From Anaerobacterium chartisolvens (GTDB lineage: Bacteria > Bacillota > Clostridia > Acetivibrionales > DSM-27016): DNA of 60,325 nucleotides. The stretch lies in NCBI RefSeq assembly GCF_003337415.1, contig NZ_QPJT01000001.1, positions 266,515 to 326,839 on the forward strand. Direction: 5' to 3'. The notes under the pieces were generated by a model, which was not told where the DNA came from, did no database searches, and saw nothing but the letters and a program-made list of their open reading frames with translations. A program made the translations under genes and the position numbers. Below are positions 17,343-26,832 of this stretch, piece by piece (position 1 is the stretch's first letter; each line of letters starts with the position of its first letter).

Positions 17343-17987
17343 ATGCAATATATGATGATACCACCCGGACAACACCGCCTGCCCCCTCTGCCATACCCAT
17401 ATAATGCACTGGAGCCGGTAATAGGCAGGAGGACATTGGAAATTCACCATGATAAGCTTCATAAAGCCTATGTGGACGGGCTGAACAGAGCCGAAACAAA
17501 TCTTGTTGAGGCACGGAAAAACAATAACTATGAATATATAAAATACTGGGAAAACGAGCTTGCCTTCAACGGCTCCGGGCATATTCTTCACAGTATCCTC
17601 TGGACAACTATGTCCCCTCCCGGAATGGGCGGGTATCCCGGCCCATATACACTGGGGGCTATAAATAGCTACTTCGGGAACTTTGAAGGCTTTAAGGAGC
17701 AATTTAAAAATGCCACAGAAAAGGTGGAGGCGTCAGGCTGGGGGGTACTGACATGGCAGCCCTCGTGGGGACATGTAGAAATTTTGCAGGCACAAAAGCA
17801 CCAAAATTTGACGCAGTGGAGCGGAATCCCAATTCTTGTCTGCGATGTCTGGGAGCACGCCTATTATCTCGATTATCAAAATAAGCGCGGGGAATATATT
17901 GACAGGTGGTGGGGTATCGTGAACTGGTACGACGTTGAAAGGAGGCTGCTTCTTGCCATGAACGGACATGTTCCTCTGACGCTTTAG
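17343..17987 (+). CDS. Fe/Mn superoxide dismutase family protein (214 aa)
   Basis: All four metal-ligand motifs are present: H35 in EIHHDKLH, H83 in GSGHILHS, and Asp and His in CDVWEHAYYLDY. A Pro-rich N-terminal extension (MIPPGQHRLPPLPYPY) precedes the fold. It has an AAGGAG site and is divergent from the SpoVA operon. Spore-coat SODs are known in spore formers, so a spore or oxidative-stress role is plausible. There is no signal peptide. Confidence 0.93.
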   Translation: MQYMMIPPGQHRLPPLPYPYNALEPVIGRRTLEIHHDKLHKAYVDGLNRAETNLVEARKNNNYEYIKYWENELAFNGSGHILHSILWTTMSPPGMGGYPGPYTLGAINSYFGNFEGFKEQFKNATEKVEASGWGVLTWQPSWGHVEILQAQKHQNLTQWSGIPILVCDVWEHAYYLDYQNKRGEYIDRWWGIVNWYDVERRLLLAMNGHVPLTL

Positions 17988-18013
17988 TCACGCTTATGAG
18001 CATAAGGTATGCA

Positions 18014-18080
18014 TATATATTTAGCAATAAAGATTTTACAGAGACATTTCCCCCAAATATGTTTGTAGAGTCTTTATTGC
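18014..18080. repeat. dispersed repeat copy 2 with inverted partner
   Basis: Positions 18014-18040 are identical over 27 bp to 6257-6283. An inverted, diverged copy (TGTAGAGTCTTTATTGC, 18064-18080) follows after 23 nt, so transcripts could fold into a 17-bp imperfect hairpin. It lies between the SOD stop and the repeat-protein start. Confidence 0.65.
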
Positions 18081-18224
18081 ATCCTATTATAATGTGAAGA
18101 TTCTGTGAAAATTTTGTGAATTATCCTGCTAATTTCTCTGTATCTATTATTAGATTGCCGTTCTATAACGATATAGTATATAACTGGCTTTATAATAAAT
18201 TCAGATTTTTTAGGAGGTATAACA

Positions 18225-21200
18225 GTGAAATCAAGTTTTTCCAGAACCCTTTGCACAGTACTGGCAGCTCTGCTTGTGTTCACCCTGCCGGGTGGTGTCC
18301 ATGCGGCAGGCACTTCCATAGCGCCAAAAGCTGCCGACATAACCATAACCAACAACACCGGGACGTATGATATCATACTGATAGGAGGCCTTGCCAGAGG
18401 GGATAAGGTAAATGTCTACAGCGCTTCCTCAGGAGGAAAGCTTCTGGGGTCGGCATCTGTTTCATCCTATAAAACCGAGGCGACAGTTAAGGTATCACAG
18501 CTCGGAACGGCAGCAGGAAGTGTGTACATCTCGGTTACAAGCAAAGGAGAGCTCGAAAGCAGCAGAACTAAAGCAGACTACCCGGCAGAGGTGCAAACAG
18601 ACCCGCCTGATGCCTCAAATATTGCTGTAACAAATAATGCAGGAAAAGCAGATTTGATATATATAACCGGACTCTATGGGGGCGAAAAGGTAAATGTTTA
18701 TAACGCCACCACAGGAGGCAAGCTTCTTGGCTCGGCATCCGTTTCTTCTACAAAATCGGACGTAACGGTCAAGATATCGCAGATAGGAGTAGAAGCGGGA
18801 AGTGTCTACGTTTCTCTTACCAATAAGGGAGAGCTGGAAAGCATAAGAACAAAATCGGATTATTCCGCAGAACCCAAGTCGGCTGCTGTAAATCCAGCCA
18901 ATATAACAGTTATAAATAATGCCGGTATAAATGACACTGTGTCGGTAGTCTACCTTTCCTTAGGTGACACCGTTAATGTTTATGATGCCGCCAAGGGGGG
19001 AAATCTGCTTGCTTCCGCCAAGGTTCCTGCCTCAAAAACAGAGGTGTCCATGAACATTCCCCAGCTCAGCAAGGCCGCCGGATATGTGTATGTTACGGTA
19101 ACCAGTAAGGACTGCCGTGAAAGCGACAGAACCGAAGTTGCCTACCCAGCTGAGAATACATCGAATGCTCCGTATGCCGGAAATATAACCATAACCAATA
19201 ACGGAAACGCGGCAGACACAGTCAAGGTCACAAAGCTCCTTTCAGGTGATGTCGTAAAGGTTTACGATGCCGCCTCAGGAGGAAATCTTCTTGGCTCGGC
19301 AACGGTTTCAGGGTCAGCCTCCGAAACCACCGTAACAATACCGCAGCTTATTTCCCCCGACGGGTATGTATATATTTCAGTAACAACCAAGGGCAAATTT
19401 GAAAGTGCCCGAACAAAAAAATCCTTCTCGGATGAGCCTGTCTCAGATGCGCCTAAGACAAGTAAAATAGTAATAGTAAATAACGTAGGTAAATCCGACA
19501 CCGTAAATGTATCGGGCCTGTCCTCCGGGGATGTCGTAAAGATATATGATTCCTATGAAGAAGGCACTCTGCTTGGCTCCGCGGCAGTCGGTTCATCAAA
19601 GAGCGATGCAACCGTGACAGTGAAGCAATTGGGAGCGGACGGAGGATATATATACATATCAGTAACAGAAAAAAGCAAGCTTGAGAGCGAGCGGACAAAA
19701 GTATACTTCTCTGCCGAGCCTGTATCCAATACAGTCGACGGCTACAATATAACGGTTATAAATAATCCCGCCGGAAAATCCGACACTGTCCAGGTAACAG
19801 GACTTGCGGCAGGAGATATCGTAAAGGTATACGACCTTGCCTCCGACGGGACGCTGCTTGGCTCGGCGACAGTTGCATCCTCCAAGACAGAAGCAACAGT
19901 TACCATAGCACAGTTAGGTACGGGAGCAGGATATGTATATGTTTCAATAACCAGCTCAGGAAAGAACGAAAGCTCCAGAATAAAGGTAAATTACTCTGCC
20001 GAGGCTTCATCGGATGCCACTGATGCAGACAATATAATAATTACAAACAATGTGGCGGGTACGCCAGACACTGTTGAGGTCACAGGCCTTAAGGGCGGGG
20101 ATGTAATTAAGGTATATGACGCTGCTAACGGAGGAAGCCTTCTTGGCTATACAACTGTTCCGGCGGACAGCTCTTACGCAACAGTGTCAATAGCCCAGCT
20201 TGGAGTTGAGGCAGGCAATGTCTATGTCTCAATAACCGGCTTAAACAAGCTTGAAAGCAGCAGGGTTAAGGCTTCCTATGCTGCGGAGGGCAAGTCGCAG
20301 GCTGTGGATGCCCAAAACATTACAATTACAAATAATTCAGAAGCACCGGACACTGTTGAGGTTACAGGCTTAAACGCAGATGATACAGTCAAGGTATATA
20401 CTGCCTCCAAGGGAGGTACTCTGCTGGGTTCTGCCACAGTATCAACCTACGGCACATACGCCAGGGTTTCTATCCCTCAGCTTGGCACGGCGGCAGGAAG
20501 CGTGTATGTCTCAATCACCAGCAAAAATAAGCAGGAAAGCGACAGGACAAAAGCAGATTATGCTGCCGAAGCAAAATCTGCCTCCCCGTCTGCCGCAAGC
20601 ATATACATTGAAAACAACGTAGGTGCCGACGATAAGGTTACCGTCACAGAGCTTTCGGATAACGATACCGTAAAGGTATATGACTCCGCCAAGGGAGGCT
20701 CGCTGTTAGGTTCAGCCTCGGCAGGAACCTATGAGACGTCGGTGTCAATAAGCATTTCACAGCTTGGAAGCACGTCAGGAAGCATTTATGTTTCGATTAC
20801 CTCCTCAGGGAAGTTGGAAAGCGACAGGACAAAGGCTGACTATGCCGCGGAATCCAAATCCGCTTCCCCTGATCCCGATGACATTATAGTCATTAATAAC
20901 GCGGGTACCTCCGATACCGTACAGGTGACAGGCCTTAACACCGATGACAAGGTCAAGGTATACGATTCCGCTACCGGAGGAACTCTGCTCGGCTCGGCAA
21001 CCGTTTCGGTCGGCACCGGCATATCCATCAGCATTACTCAGCTCGGTACGTCTGCGGGAAGTGTTTATGTTTCGGTTACCAGCAAAACAAAGACAGAGAG
21101 TGACAGGGTAAAGGCTGATTATTCGGCCGAAGCTAAAACCCCCGCTCCATCAGTTAACAATATAGAAATTATAAACAATGTAGGCACTGCCGATACCGTA

Positions 21201-23393
21201 AAAGTTGCGGGACTCACAAGCGGAGATAAAATAAGTGTGTATGACTCGGCAAAAGCCGGCTCGCTTTTGGGCACCGCCTCGGCAGACACCTACGCCTCCT
21301 CCGTTACTATCAGTATTACCCAGCTTGGACCCACGGCGGGAAGCGTATACGTTTCAGTCACAAGCAGCACAAAGCTTGAAAGTGACAGGACAAAGGCGGA
21401 TTATTCCGCTGAGGCAAAATCAGCAGCTCCGTCCTTAGACAAGACAGTAATTGCAAATAATTCGGGAATGGCTGACACCATTAAGGTCTCGGGTCTTACC
21501 GGAGGGGATACCGTAAAGGTATATGACTCCGAAAAGGTCGGTAACCTTCTGGGCTCGGCAGAGGTGGAAACATATGCTTCATCTGCCACCATTACCGTAA
21601 CTCAGCTTGGCAGCACCGAGGGATCTGTATATGTTTCGGTCACCGAAAAAAATAAAACCGAAAGTGACAGGACAAAGGTGATCTACTCTGCAGAGCCTCA
21701 GTCGGCTGCCCCGTCTGCCGGCAATATAACGGTATTAAACAACGCCGGTATAGATGACACCATTAAAGTAAGCGGTATTTCAGGCGGTGACGAGGTAAAG
21801 GTATACACAGCCGCTGCAGGAGGTATGCTTTTAGGCTCCGCCTCCGCGTCAACATACGATACATACGCAACCGTCACTGTGGAACAGCTTGGGGGTTCGG
21901 CAGGAAGCGTATATGTCTCTCTCACAAAGAAGGGCTATAGAGAAAGCACCCGTGTTAAAGCAGACTATTCTGCCGAGCCTAAATCGGGAGCCTCCCATTC
22001 AAGCACCATAATAGTCTCCAACAACGCAGGGGCACCGGACATCATACAAATAAACGGGCTCACAGGGGGCGACAAGGTAAATGTATACGATTCACCTTCG
22101 GGTGGAAGCCTGCTGGGTTCAGCTACGGTAGCTACTTATGATTCGTTTGTAAAAGTCACCGTAACACAGCTGGGAGCCTCCGCAGGAAAAATATATGTGT
22201 CGGTGACAACGAAGGGCAAGCTTGAAAGCGACAGAACTATGGTATCCTTCGCCGCAGAACAGAAATCGGATTCTCCCTCACTGGGAAATATAACAATTAA
22301 AAATAATGCAGGCATATCGGATACGGTAGAGGTTACTTACCTGGAAGAGGGAGATGTTGTAAAGGTTTATAGCTCCGCTTCCGAAGGCACTCTTATGGGC
22401 ACCGGTAAGGTAGCGGATGGTAAGACGGAGGTAACGGTAAAAGTTACCCAGCTTGGAGCTTCGGCGGGAAATGCATATGTCTCCGTAACAAGCGTAAATA
22501 AGCTTGAGAGTGATAGAACGGCTGTATACTATAGCGCAGAGGCTACAACCGATGCTCCTGCAGCCGAAAATATAAAAATAATAAATAATGCAACAATATC
22601 AGACACTGTAACTGTAACCTTCCTCAAGCCCGGTGACGTTATAAGGATTTATAACAAGTCCTCGGGCGGAAGCCTGCTGGGCATGGGCACAGTGGCTGAA
22701 GACAGCACCGAGGTTACCGTATCTGTTGACAGTCTTGATTCCTCCGGCGGCTCTGTGTATGTATCTGCCATAAGCGTGGGCAAGGCGGAAAGCAGCAGGA
22801 CAAAGGCTGTCTATACAAAAGAGCAGCAAACCGCCGCACCTTCCTCTAGTAACATTACTGTTAAAAATAATGCGGGAATGTCCGATACTGTAACAGTCAC
22901 CTTCTTAGATGCCAAGGATACTGTCAAGGTATACAATTCATCCCCCGGTGGAAGCCTGCTTGGAAGTGCGGCAGCATCGGCCGACAGCACCGAGGTAACC
23001 ATTAAAATATCACAGCTCGGCACCTCTGCGGGGAATATATATGTATCCGTTACAGGCTACGGTAAGCTTGAGAGTGAAAGAACCGCCGTTTACTACTCTG
23101 CCGAGCCGGTATCCGATGTGCCGGATGCAGCCAATATAACTATTTTGAACAACGCGGGAAAATCGGATACCATTAAGGTTGCCGGATTAATGGAATACGA
23201 TGTTGTAAGCATATACAGCTCGTCTACGGGAGGTACCCTTCTGGGAACGGGTACCGTAGGTGAGAATAATGATGAGGTCACAATCAAGGTAGCCCAGCTT
23301 GGCACCTCAGCGGGGTATGTATATATAACAGTTACCTCTCTCGGAGCATTTGAAAGCAGCAGGCTGAAAGTAGGATATAGCGCCGAAAATTGA
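18225..23393 (+). CDS. giant secreted tandem-repeat protein (1722 aa, 18 repeats)
   Basis: A signal peptide (about 1-28, ending GGVHAAG) is followed by 18 tandem repeats of about 94 aa filling the whole protein. Each repeat has the pattern I-x-NN-AG-x-x-DTV-x-V-x-GL, VKVYD, GGxLLGSA, QLG, AGxVYVSVTxKxxxES-R, YSAE. The beta-rich pattern suggests a string of small Ig- or adhesin-like domains. There is no LPXTG, SLH or membrane anchor, so it is either released or held by another protein. GTG start with TAGGAGGT upstream. Repeats differ at many positions, so they are not a recent expansion. I do not recognise a named family. Confidence 0.9.
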   Translation: MKSSFSRTLCTVLAALLVFTLPGGVHAAGTSIAPKAADITITNNTGTYDIILIGGLARGDKVNVYSASSGGKLLGSASVSSYKTEATVKVSQLGTAAGSVYISVTSKGELESSRTKADYPAEVQTDPPDASNIAVTNNAGKADLIYITGLYGGEKVNVYNATTGGKLLGSASVSSTKSDVTVKISQIGVEAGSVYVSLTNKGELESIRTKSDYSAEPKSAAVNPANITVINNAGINDTVSVVYLSLGDTVNVYDAAKGGNLLASAKVPASKTEVSMNIPQLSKAAGYVYVTVTSKDCRESDRTEVAYPAENTSNAPYAGNITITNNGNAADTVKVTKLLSGDVVKVYDAASGGNLLGSATVSGSASETTVTIPQLISPDGYVYISVTTKGKFESARTKKSFSDEPVSDAPKTSKIVIVNNVGKSDTVNVSGLSSGDVVKIYDSYEEGTLLGSAAVGSSKSDATVTVKQLGADGGYIYISVTEKSKLESERTKVYFSAEPVSNTVDGYNITVINNPAGKSDTVQVTGLAAGDIVKVYDLASDGTLLGSATVASSKTEATVTIAQLGTGAGYVYVSITSSGKNESSRIKVNYSAEASSDATDADNIIITNNVAGTPDTVEVTGLKGGDVIKVYDAANGGSLLGYTTVPADSSYATVSIAQLGVEAGNVYVSITGLNKLESSRVKASYAAEGKSQAVDAQNITITNNSEAPDTVEVTGLNADDTVKVYTASKGGTLLGSATVSTYGTYARVSIPQLGTAAGSVYVSITSKNKQESDRTKADYAAEAKSASPSAASIYIENNVGADDKVTVTELSDNDTVKVYDSAKGGSLLGSASAGTYETSVSISISQLGSTSGSIYVSITSSGKLESDRTKADYAAESKSASPDPDDIIVINNAGTSDTVQVTGLNTDDKVKVYDSATGGTLLGSATVSVGTGISISITQLGTSAGSVYVSVTSKTKTESDRVKADYSAEAKTPAPSVNNIEIINNVGTADTVKVAGLTSGDKISVYDSAKAGSLLGTASADTYASSVTISITQLGPTAGSVYVSVTSSTKLESDRTKADYSAEAKSAAPSLDKTVIANNSGMADTIKVSGLTGGDTVKVYDSEKVGNLLGSAEVETYASSATITVTQLGSTEGSVYVSVTEKNKTESDRTKVIYSAEPQSAAPSAGNITVLNNAGIDDTIKVSGISGGDEVKVYTAAAGGMLLGSASASTYDTYATVTVEQLGGSAGSVYVSLTKKGYRESTRVKADYSAEPKSGASHSSTIIVSNNAGAPDIIQINGLTGGDKVNVYDSPSGGSLLGSATVATYDSFVKVTVTQLGASAGKIYVSVTTKGKLESDRTMVSFAAEQKSDSPSLGNITIKNNAGISDTVEVTYLEEGDVVKVYSSASEGTLMGTGKVADGKTEVTVKVTQLGASAGNAYVSVTSVNKLESDRTAVYYSAEATTDAPAAENIKIINNATISDTVTVTFLKPGDVIRIYNKSSGGSLLGMGTVAEDSTEVTVSVDSLDSSGGSVYVSAISVGKAESSRTKAVYTKEQQTAAPSSSNITVKNNAGMSDTVTVTFLDAKDTVKVYNSSPGGSLLGSAAASADSTEVTIKISQLGTSAGNIYVSVTGYGKLESERTAVYYSAEPVSDVPDAANITILNNAGKSDTIKVAGLMEYDVVSIYSSSTGGTLLGTGTVGENNDEVTIKVAQLGTSAGYVYITVTSLGAFESSRLKVGYSAEN

Positions 23394-23422
23394 ATCCTCC
23401 TTAAAATAAATGCAGTAAGCTG

Positions 23423-23469
23423 AAAGCAATGAAGGACTTCCTCTAAAACGGGAAGTCCTTCATTGCTTT
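23423..23469. terminator. strong bidirectional terminator
   Basis: AAAGCAATGAAGGACTTCC and its exact reverse complement, separated by about 9 nt, end in TTTGTTTTAAATTTT. It closes the giant repeat gene. Confidence 0.85.
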
Positions 23470-23527
23470 GTTTTAAATTTTGTAAAATGTCACGCCTATA
23501 TAAATTAGGATGCAAACTATCTAAAAA

Positions 23528-23677
23528 GAATGTAAAATAATTTCCGGAGGAATAATTTCCCCGGAATACGTGACCGCGCTGCAATTTAGGCTAACTAAAG
23601 TCACAAGCGTCTTCTACAGGTATACATGCTTCTGTAGTTAGAGTAGAAATTATTCTGGAGGATATTATTTTACATCC
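23528..23677. repeat. 150-bp nested inverted repeat (MITE-like or structured 3' UTR)
   Basis: The outer arms, 23528-23559 and 23646-23677, match at 26 of 32 positions. Inside lie CTAACTA/TAGTTAG (23591-23597, 23635-23641) and CTACAG/CTGTAG. It begins 23 nt past the stop codon of the last gene of the molybdate operon. No target-site duplication is visible. Confidence 0.55.
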
Positions 23678-23700
23678 TCCGTTATCCGATATGCAAAAGC

Positions 23701-24921
23701 CTAAATTATATAGCCTTTGTAAGCCTTTAAAAAGCATTGGTTTAATTCATTTAATATTGCCCCTATGTCACGGGATTTTATGAATTCCCATCCAAGCCAG
23801 TTAAATGAAGCTTCTTCAGGTATTTTATTATCAACCTCGGGATGCAGAGAAGGGAAGAAGGCACCGGCGCAAATTTTAGCCGCTGCCGTGCCTGTGAAAA
23901 AGGACCATGCATTTTTTAGCTGCTCCATTTTTGAAGCCTTTACCAGCATGGAAACAGGACTTATAATAGCACCGTCCCAAGGCCATATCACCTTGACATT
24001 GCCCTTGTTTTTAATAGTTTTAGTAAAAAAATAAGGCATTACGCTGATAGCCGGAGCATTTACATTTCCGCTTCCCGCCATTTTAGCCATCTGTGCAGGG
24101 TGCCAGCCTGCCTTTACAGACCTCCCCAGTTTTTCAACCCCTTCCAATCCATAATCCTTAAAAATTGTGAGCAGAGTAGTCTCACAAAAAAATTCCTTCT
24201 GTCCCCGTATTACAACCTTTTTTTCATACTGAGGGTGCAAAAGATCACCCCAGCTTTTAGGCAGTGGCAGATCCCCCATCTGATCTAAATCCGCGACCAT
24301 TACCAGAAGGTTCATGCAAATCATTGTATAATTGCCTCCCGGGTCCTTAACCCCCGCTCTCTTAAGCATCTCCCCCGGCATATACTCCGCAGCGTCGGCA
24401 AAATATCCCTTGTCTATAAACTTTTCAACAAAGCCTTTGTAAAAAAAGCTGTTAATTCCCGGTGAAATAACAATATCAGGCACATCGTCAATATCCTCAA
24501 ACTGCTCTACATAGGTATAATAGGAAAGCTGGTTATTTGCATTGCCCTCAATAAGATATTCAAGCTCTCCCTGACGGTACGAGGAACAAATAAATGACGA
24601 AAACTCCTCCTGCAAAGGAATCTTCAAAGGACAGGGAAGCAGCGCCAGCAAGTTGGGAGCCTTTTGCCCCGGCTTTAAGTCATGCACCGCCGACATATTC
24701 AGCCCCCTTGTCTCAGAAAGCTTTTCCTCTATAAGCTGCAAAAACAGGTCAATATTAATCCCTCTTGCCTTTAAAGCCGTTTTAAGCTTGAGAAAGGGCC
24801 CCAGACGGCTAATCAAATCACTATCGGCAAAATCCTCAAAGCCATTGCTTATAAATACCTGTATGGCCTCGGGATATTCCCTCAGTATGCGGTCTATAAA
24901 CATATCCTGCTTTATATTCAA
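23701..24921 (-). CDS. cytoplasmic DUF1858-like + solute-binding-fold protein 1 (406 aa)
   Basis: Residues 1-65 form a small helical domain like DUF1858/ScdA-N (ILREYPEAIQVFISNGF, then LKARGINIDLFLQLIEEKL). The rest resembles type 2 periplasmic binding proteins (DDVPDIVISPGINSFFYKGF, GDLPLPKSWGDLLHPQY, KVIWPWDGAIISPVSMLV). No signal peptide or lipobox is present, so it should stay in the cytoplasm, unlike an ordinary transporter subunit. Start: TTG at 24921 with AAGGAGG, which also aligns its N-terminus residue for residue with the paralogue at 26829; a GTG at 24945 overlaps the preceding stop. It is the last gene of the operon. The ligand is unknown; an oxyanion or metal is inferred from context. 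Confidence 0.75.
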   Translation of the reverse strand: MNIKQDMFIDRILREYPEAIQVFISNGFEDFADSDLISRLGPFLKLKTALKARGINIDLFLQLIEEKLSETRGLNMSAVHDLKPGQKAPNLLALLPCPLKIPLQEEFSSFICSSYRQGELEYLIEGNANNQLSYYTYVEQFEDIDDVPDIVISPGINSFFYKGFVEKFIDKGYFADAAEYMPGEMLKRAGVKDPGGNYTMICMNLLVMVADLDQMGDLPLPKSWGDLLHPQYEKKVVIRGQKEFFCETTLLTIFKDYGLEGVEKLGRSVKAGWHPAQMAKMAGSGNVNAPAISVMPYFFTKTIKNKGNVKVIWPWDGAIISPVSMLVKASKMEQLKNAWSFFTGTAAAKICAGAFFPSLHPEVDNKIPEEASFNWLGWEFIKSRDIGAILNELNQCFLKAYKGYII

Positions 24922-24941
24922 TACCTTATCCTCCTTGTTTG

Positions 24942-25967
24942 TCACTTTACGCCGGCAAAATATCCCTGTACATCAAAATCCACCGTTCCTCCCGACCTAA
25001 GTATATTTCTTAAGTTCAGCATTTTGGCATCAATTTTATGGAGTATGTCCATATTCGCTTTTTCAGCTTCACCCGTTTCAATAATTTTGTGAATTCCCCC
25101 GTTTTTAATAACTATTCTCCTGTGTCCCATAAGCGCAAGAATAGGGTCGTGAGTGGACATCAGTATAATCTTCTCCTTTTTTACCAGCAGCTCCAACGCC
25201 TTTTTTCTATCCACTCCGGCGTTTTCAATCTCGTCAATCAATACCACAGGAGATGCACTGAGCAGCGCCGTGTCGGCAATCATCAAGGCTCTGGACTGCC
25301 CTCCGCTGAGCTGGGTTATCGGAACACAGGAAGCAAACCTTTCCCCCGCAAGCTCATTTGCACAATCCACAATTGCTTTTACACTGTCTTCTATATTCTC
25401 AATCATACGGCTCTCGGCGTGCATTGTGACAAATTCCTCAACCGTCAGATCCATTACAAAATTCATATTCTGGGACAACTGGGCAACCAGCTTATATTCT
25501 ATAGAAAACCGCTTATCTGCCGCGGGTGCCTCTCCGTTGACCAGCACCTGCCTCCCGGTAGGAGTGTCCCTCTGTGCCAGACATTCTATATCGGCCAGCA
25601 GCCTGCTCTTACCTGAGCCTGTGGGCCCGACTATACAGAGAATATCCCCAGGCCTTACGGTAAGGCTTATATTCTCCTCATTCCCTGACTTATCATGCCC
25701 TCCTAAAATAGCTATCTCCTTAACCCTGCTCTCAGGCTTTAGCCTAAGCTGCTCCATTTTATCCATAAACGCCGTAAAGTGCCCAATAAGCTGCTCCCTG
25801 TCCATGCCTCTGTCTTCAAGCCACTCCTCCGTAAGAGTCCCGGCTATGCTCCCCATAGAAAGCTCGGAATCAAAATCCTTAAGTCCGACGGACAGTAAAA
25901 AATCCTCTATGTAAGGGTAATCCTGCATAAGCTTGCTTATAGGCACCCATATCATTTCCGTTATCAT
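24942..25967 (-). CDS. soluble ABC ATPase with N-terminal DUF1858-like domain (341 aa)
   Basis: Residues 1-75 form a DUF1858-like helical domain (ISKLMQDYPYIEDFLLSVGL) fused to an ABC ATPase: Walker A IVGPTGSGKS, signature QLSGGQSRAL, Walker B VVLIDEIENAG, switch His in MSTHDP. No permease is encoded beside it, so it may act as a soluble machine, as SufC or UvrA-type ATPases do. The ATG at 25967 overlaps the GTPase stop by 4 nt (ATGA). The same N-terminal domain is shared with the two binding-protein paralogues, which implies a common docking partner. Confidence 0.78.
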   Translation of the reverse strand: MITEMIWVPISKLMQDYPYIEDFLLSVGLKDFDSELSMGSIAGTLTEEWLEDRGMDREQLIGHFTAFMDKMEQLRLKPESRVKEIAILGGHDKSGNEENISLTVRPGDILCIVGPTGSGKSRLLADIECLAQRDTPTGRQVLVNGEAPAADKRFSIEYKLVAQLSQNMNFVMDLTVEEFVTMHAESRMIENIEDSVKAIVDCANELAGERFASCVPITQLSGGQSRALMIADTALLSASPVVLIDEIENAGVDRKKALELLVKKEKIILMSTHDPILALMGHRRIVIKNGGIHKIIETGEAEKANMDILHKIDAKMLNLRNILRSGGTVDFDVQGYFAGVK

Positions 25968-26662
25968 GCTTTCACTTCCCCGAAATCCATCTTTTTTACA
26001 TTCCCGGTCTGGTAATCCTCCCCTATTTTTGTCTCGCCCAGACAATACGAGCACAAAGCCGCGGGCATTGAAAATCTAAGGCGTTTGCCGTCAAGGGAAT
26101 CCACCCAAGCGGCGTTGCGGAAGCTGACACTTAAATCATAGGCTCCTTGACCCGTAATTCCATTGATAAACAAAACAGAGGCTCTGGGATTTGCCTGCTT
26201 AACGCGGAAGGAAAACACCTCGCGCTCTGCCTGAGAAACAATATCCCCCTTTGTTATAACCACCACATCCGCAAGCTTCAGCATGGGACCGATTTTTTTA
26301 GGAGTATGAACACCCGAAAGGCAGTCAATTACACACACAGCAGTTATGTCCTTTATGTGCGGAGAGCAGCGGTTGCAAAGCCCCGCGCTTTCGCTTACAA
26401 GTATGTCCATTCCCTCCCTGACTCCCCACCGCATACAATCGTCAATATTGCTTATAAAAAAGTGGTCGGGGCATAAATTCCCTGAAAGCCCCACCATTAC
26501 GGGAATGCCCATCTTTTCATACAGTAAATTGTCATAGGTGGAAAGACAATCAAATTTAACTATTCCGATTTTAAGAGCTTCAGCCTTCAGGTATTCAATT
26601 GTCTTTAATATTACCGAGGTCTTCCCCGAAGAGGGAGGCCCCGAAACAGTTATCAGCCGCAC
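25964..26662 (-). CDS. HypB/UreG-like SIMIBI GTPase (232 aa)
   Basis: A G1 P-loop SGPPSSGKTSV lies at residues 7-17, with ILVSESAGLCNRC as the switch region and VVITKGD as the guanine-specificity motif. Two CxxC motifs (CNRC near 95 and CSYC near 205) could bind metal. The family contains HypB, UreG and CobW-like proteins that load metals into enzymes. The GTG at 26662 is chosen because GGAGG lies 8 nt upstream; a TTG at 26677 overlaps that site. It is translationally coupled to the ABC gene. Confidence 0.8.
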   Translation of the reverse strand: MRLITVSGPPSSGKTSVILKTIEYLKAEALKIGIVKFDCLSTYDNLLYEKMGIPVMVGLSGNLCPDHFFISNIDDCMRWGVREGMDILVSESAGLCNRCSPHIKDITAVCVIDCLSGVHTPKKIGPMLKLADVVVITKGDIVSQAEREVFSFRVKQANPRASVLFINGITGQGAYDLSVSFRNAAWVDSLDGKRLRFSMPAALCSYCLGETKIGEDYQTGNVKKMDFGEVKA

Positions 26663-26754
26663 CGTATACCCCTCCAATCCTATTAATTTATTTTAAACCA
26701 AGCAAAATTTTACACATATTATATCATTTATTTCATCAATCAGGCCACCTAATC

Positions 26755-26832
26755 GTAGGGAACACCCCCCGTGGTGTTCCGCCCCCTGTTGCATTCCGCC
26801 TCCCGTGGCATTCCCTCCCCCTGCCGCATTAC
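26755..26832 (+). repeat. REP element followed by tandem 17-bp REP-like units
   Basis: GTAG foot (26755-26758) followed by GGAACACC, loop CCCCGT, GGTGTTCC (26759-26780). Three further units of 17, 17 and 18 bp, ending CATTCC, CATTCC and CATTAC, follow at 26781, 26798 and 26815. The last one overlaps the stop codon of the minus-strand gene at 26829. It fills most of the gap between two genes of the molybdate operon. Confidence 0.7.

Noticed and set aside
18225-23393. Regular repeats every 282 bp, as in a CRISPR array or satellite
   Set aside because: They are in-frame coding repeats of one protein with diverged copies, without short identical repeats and unique spacers.
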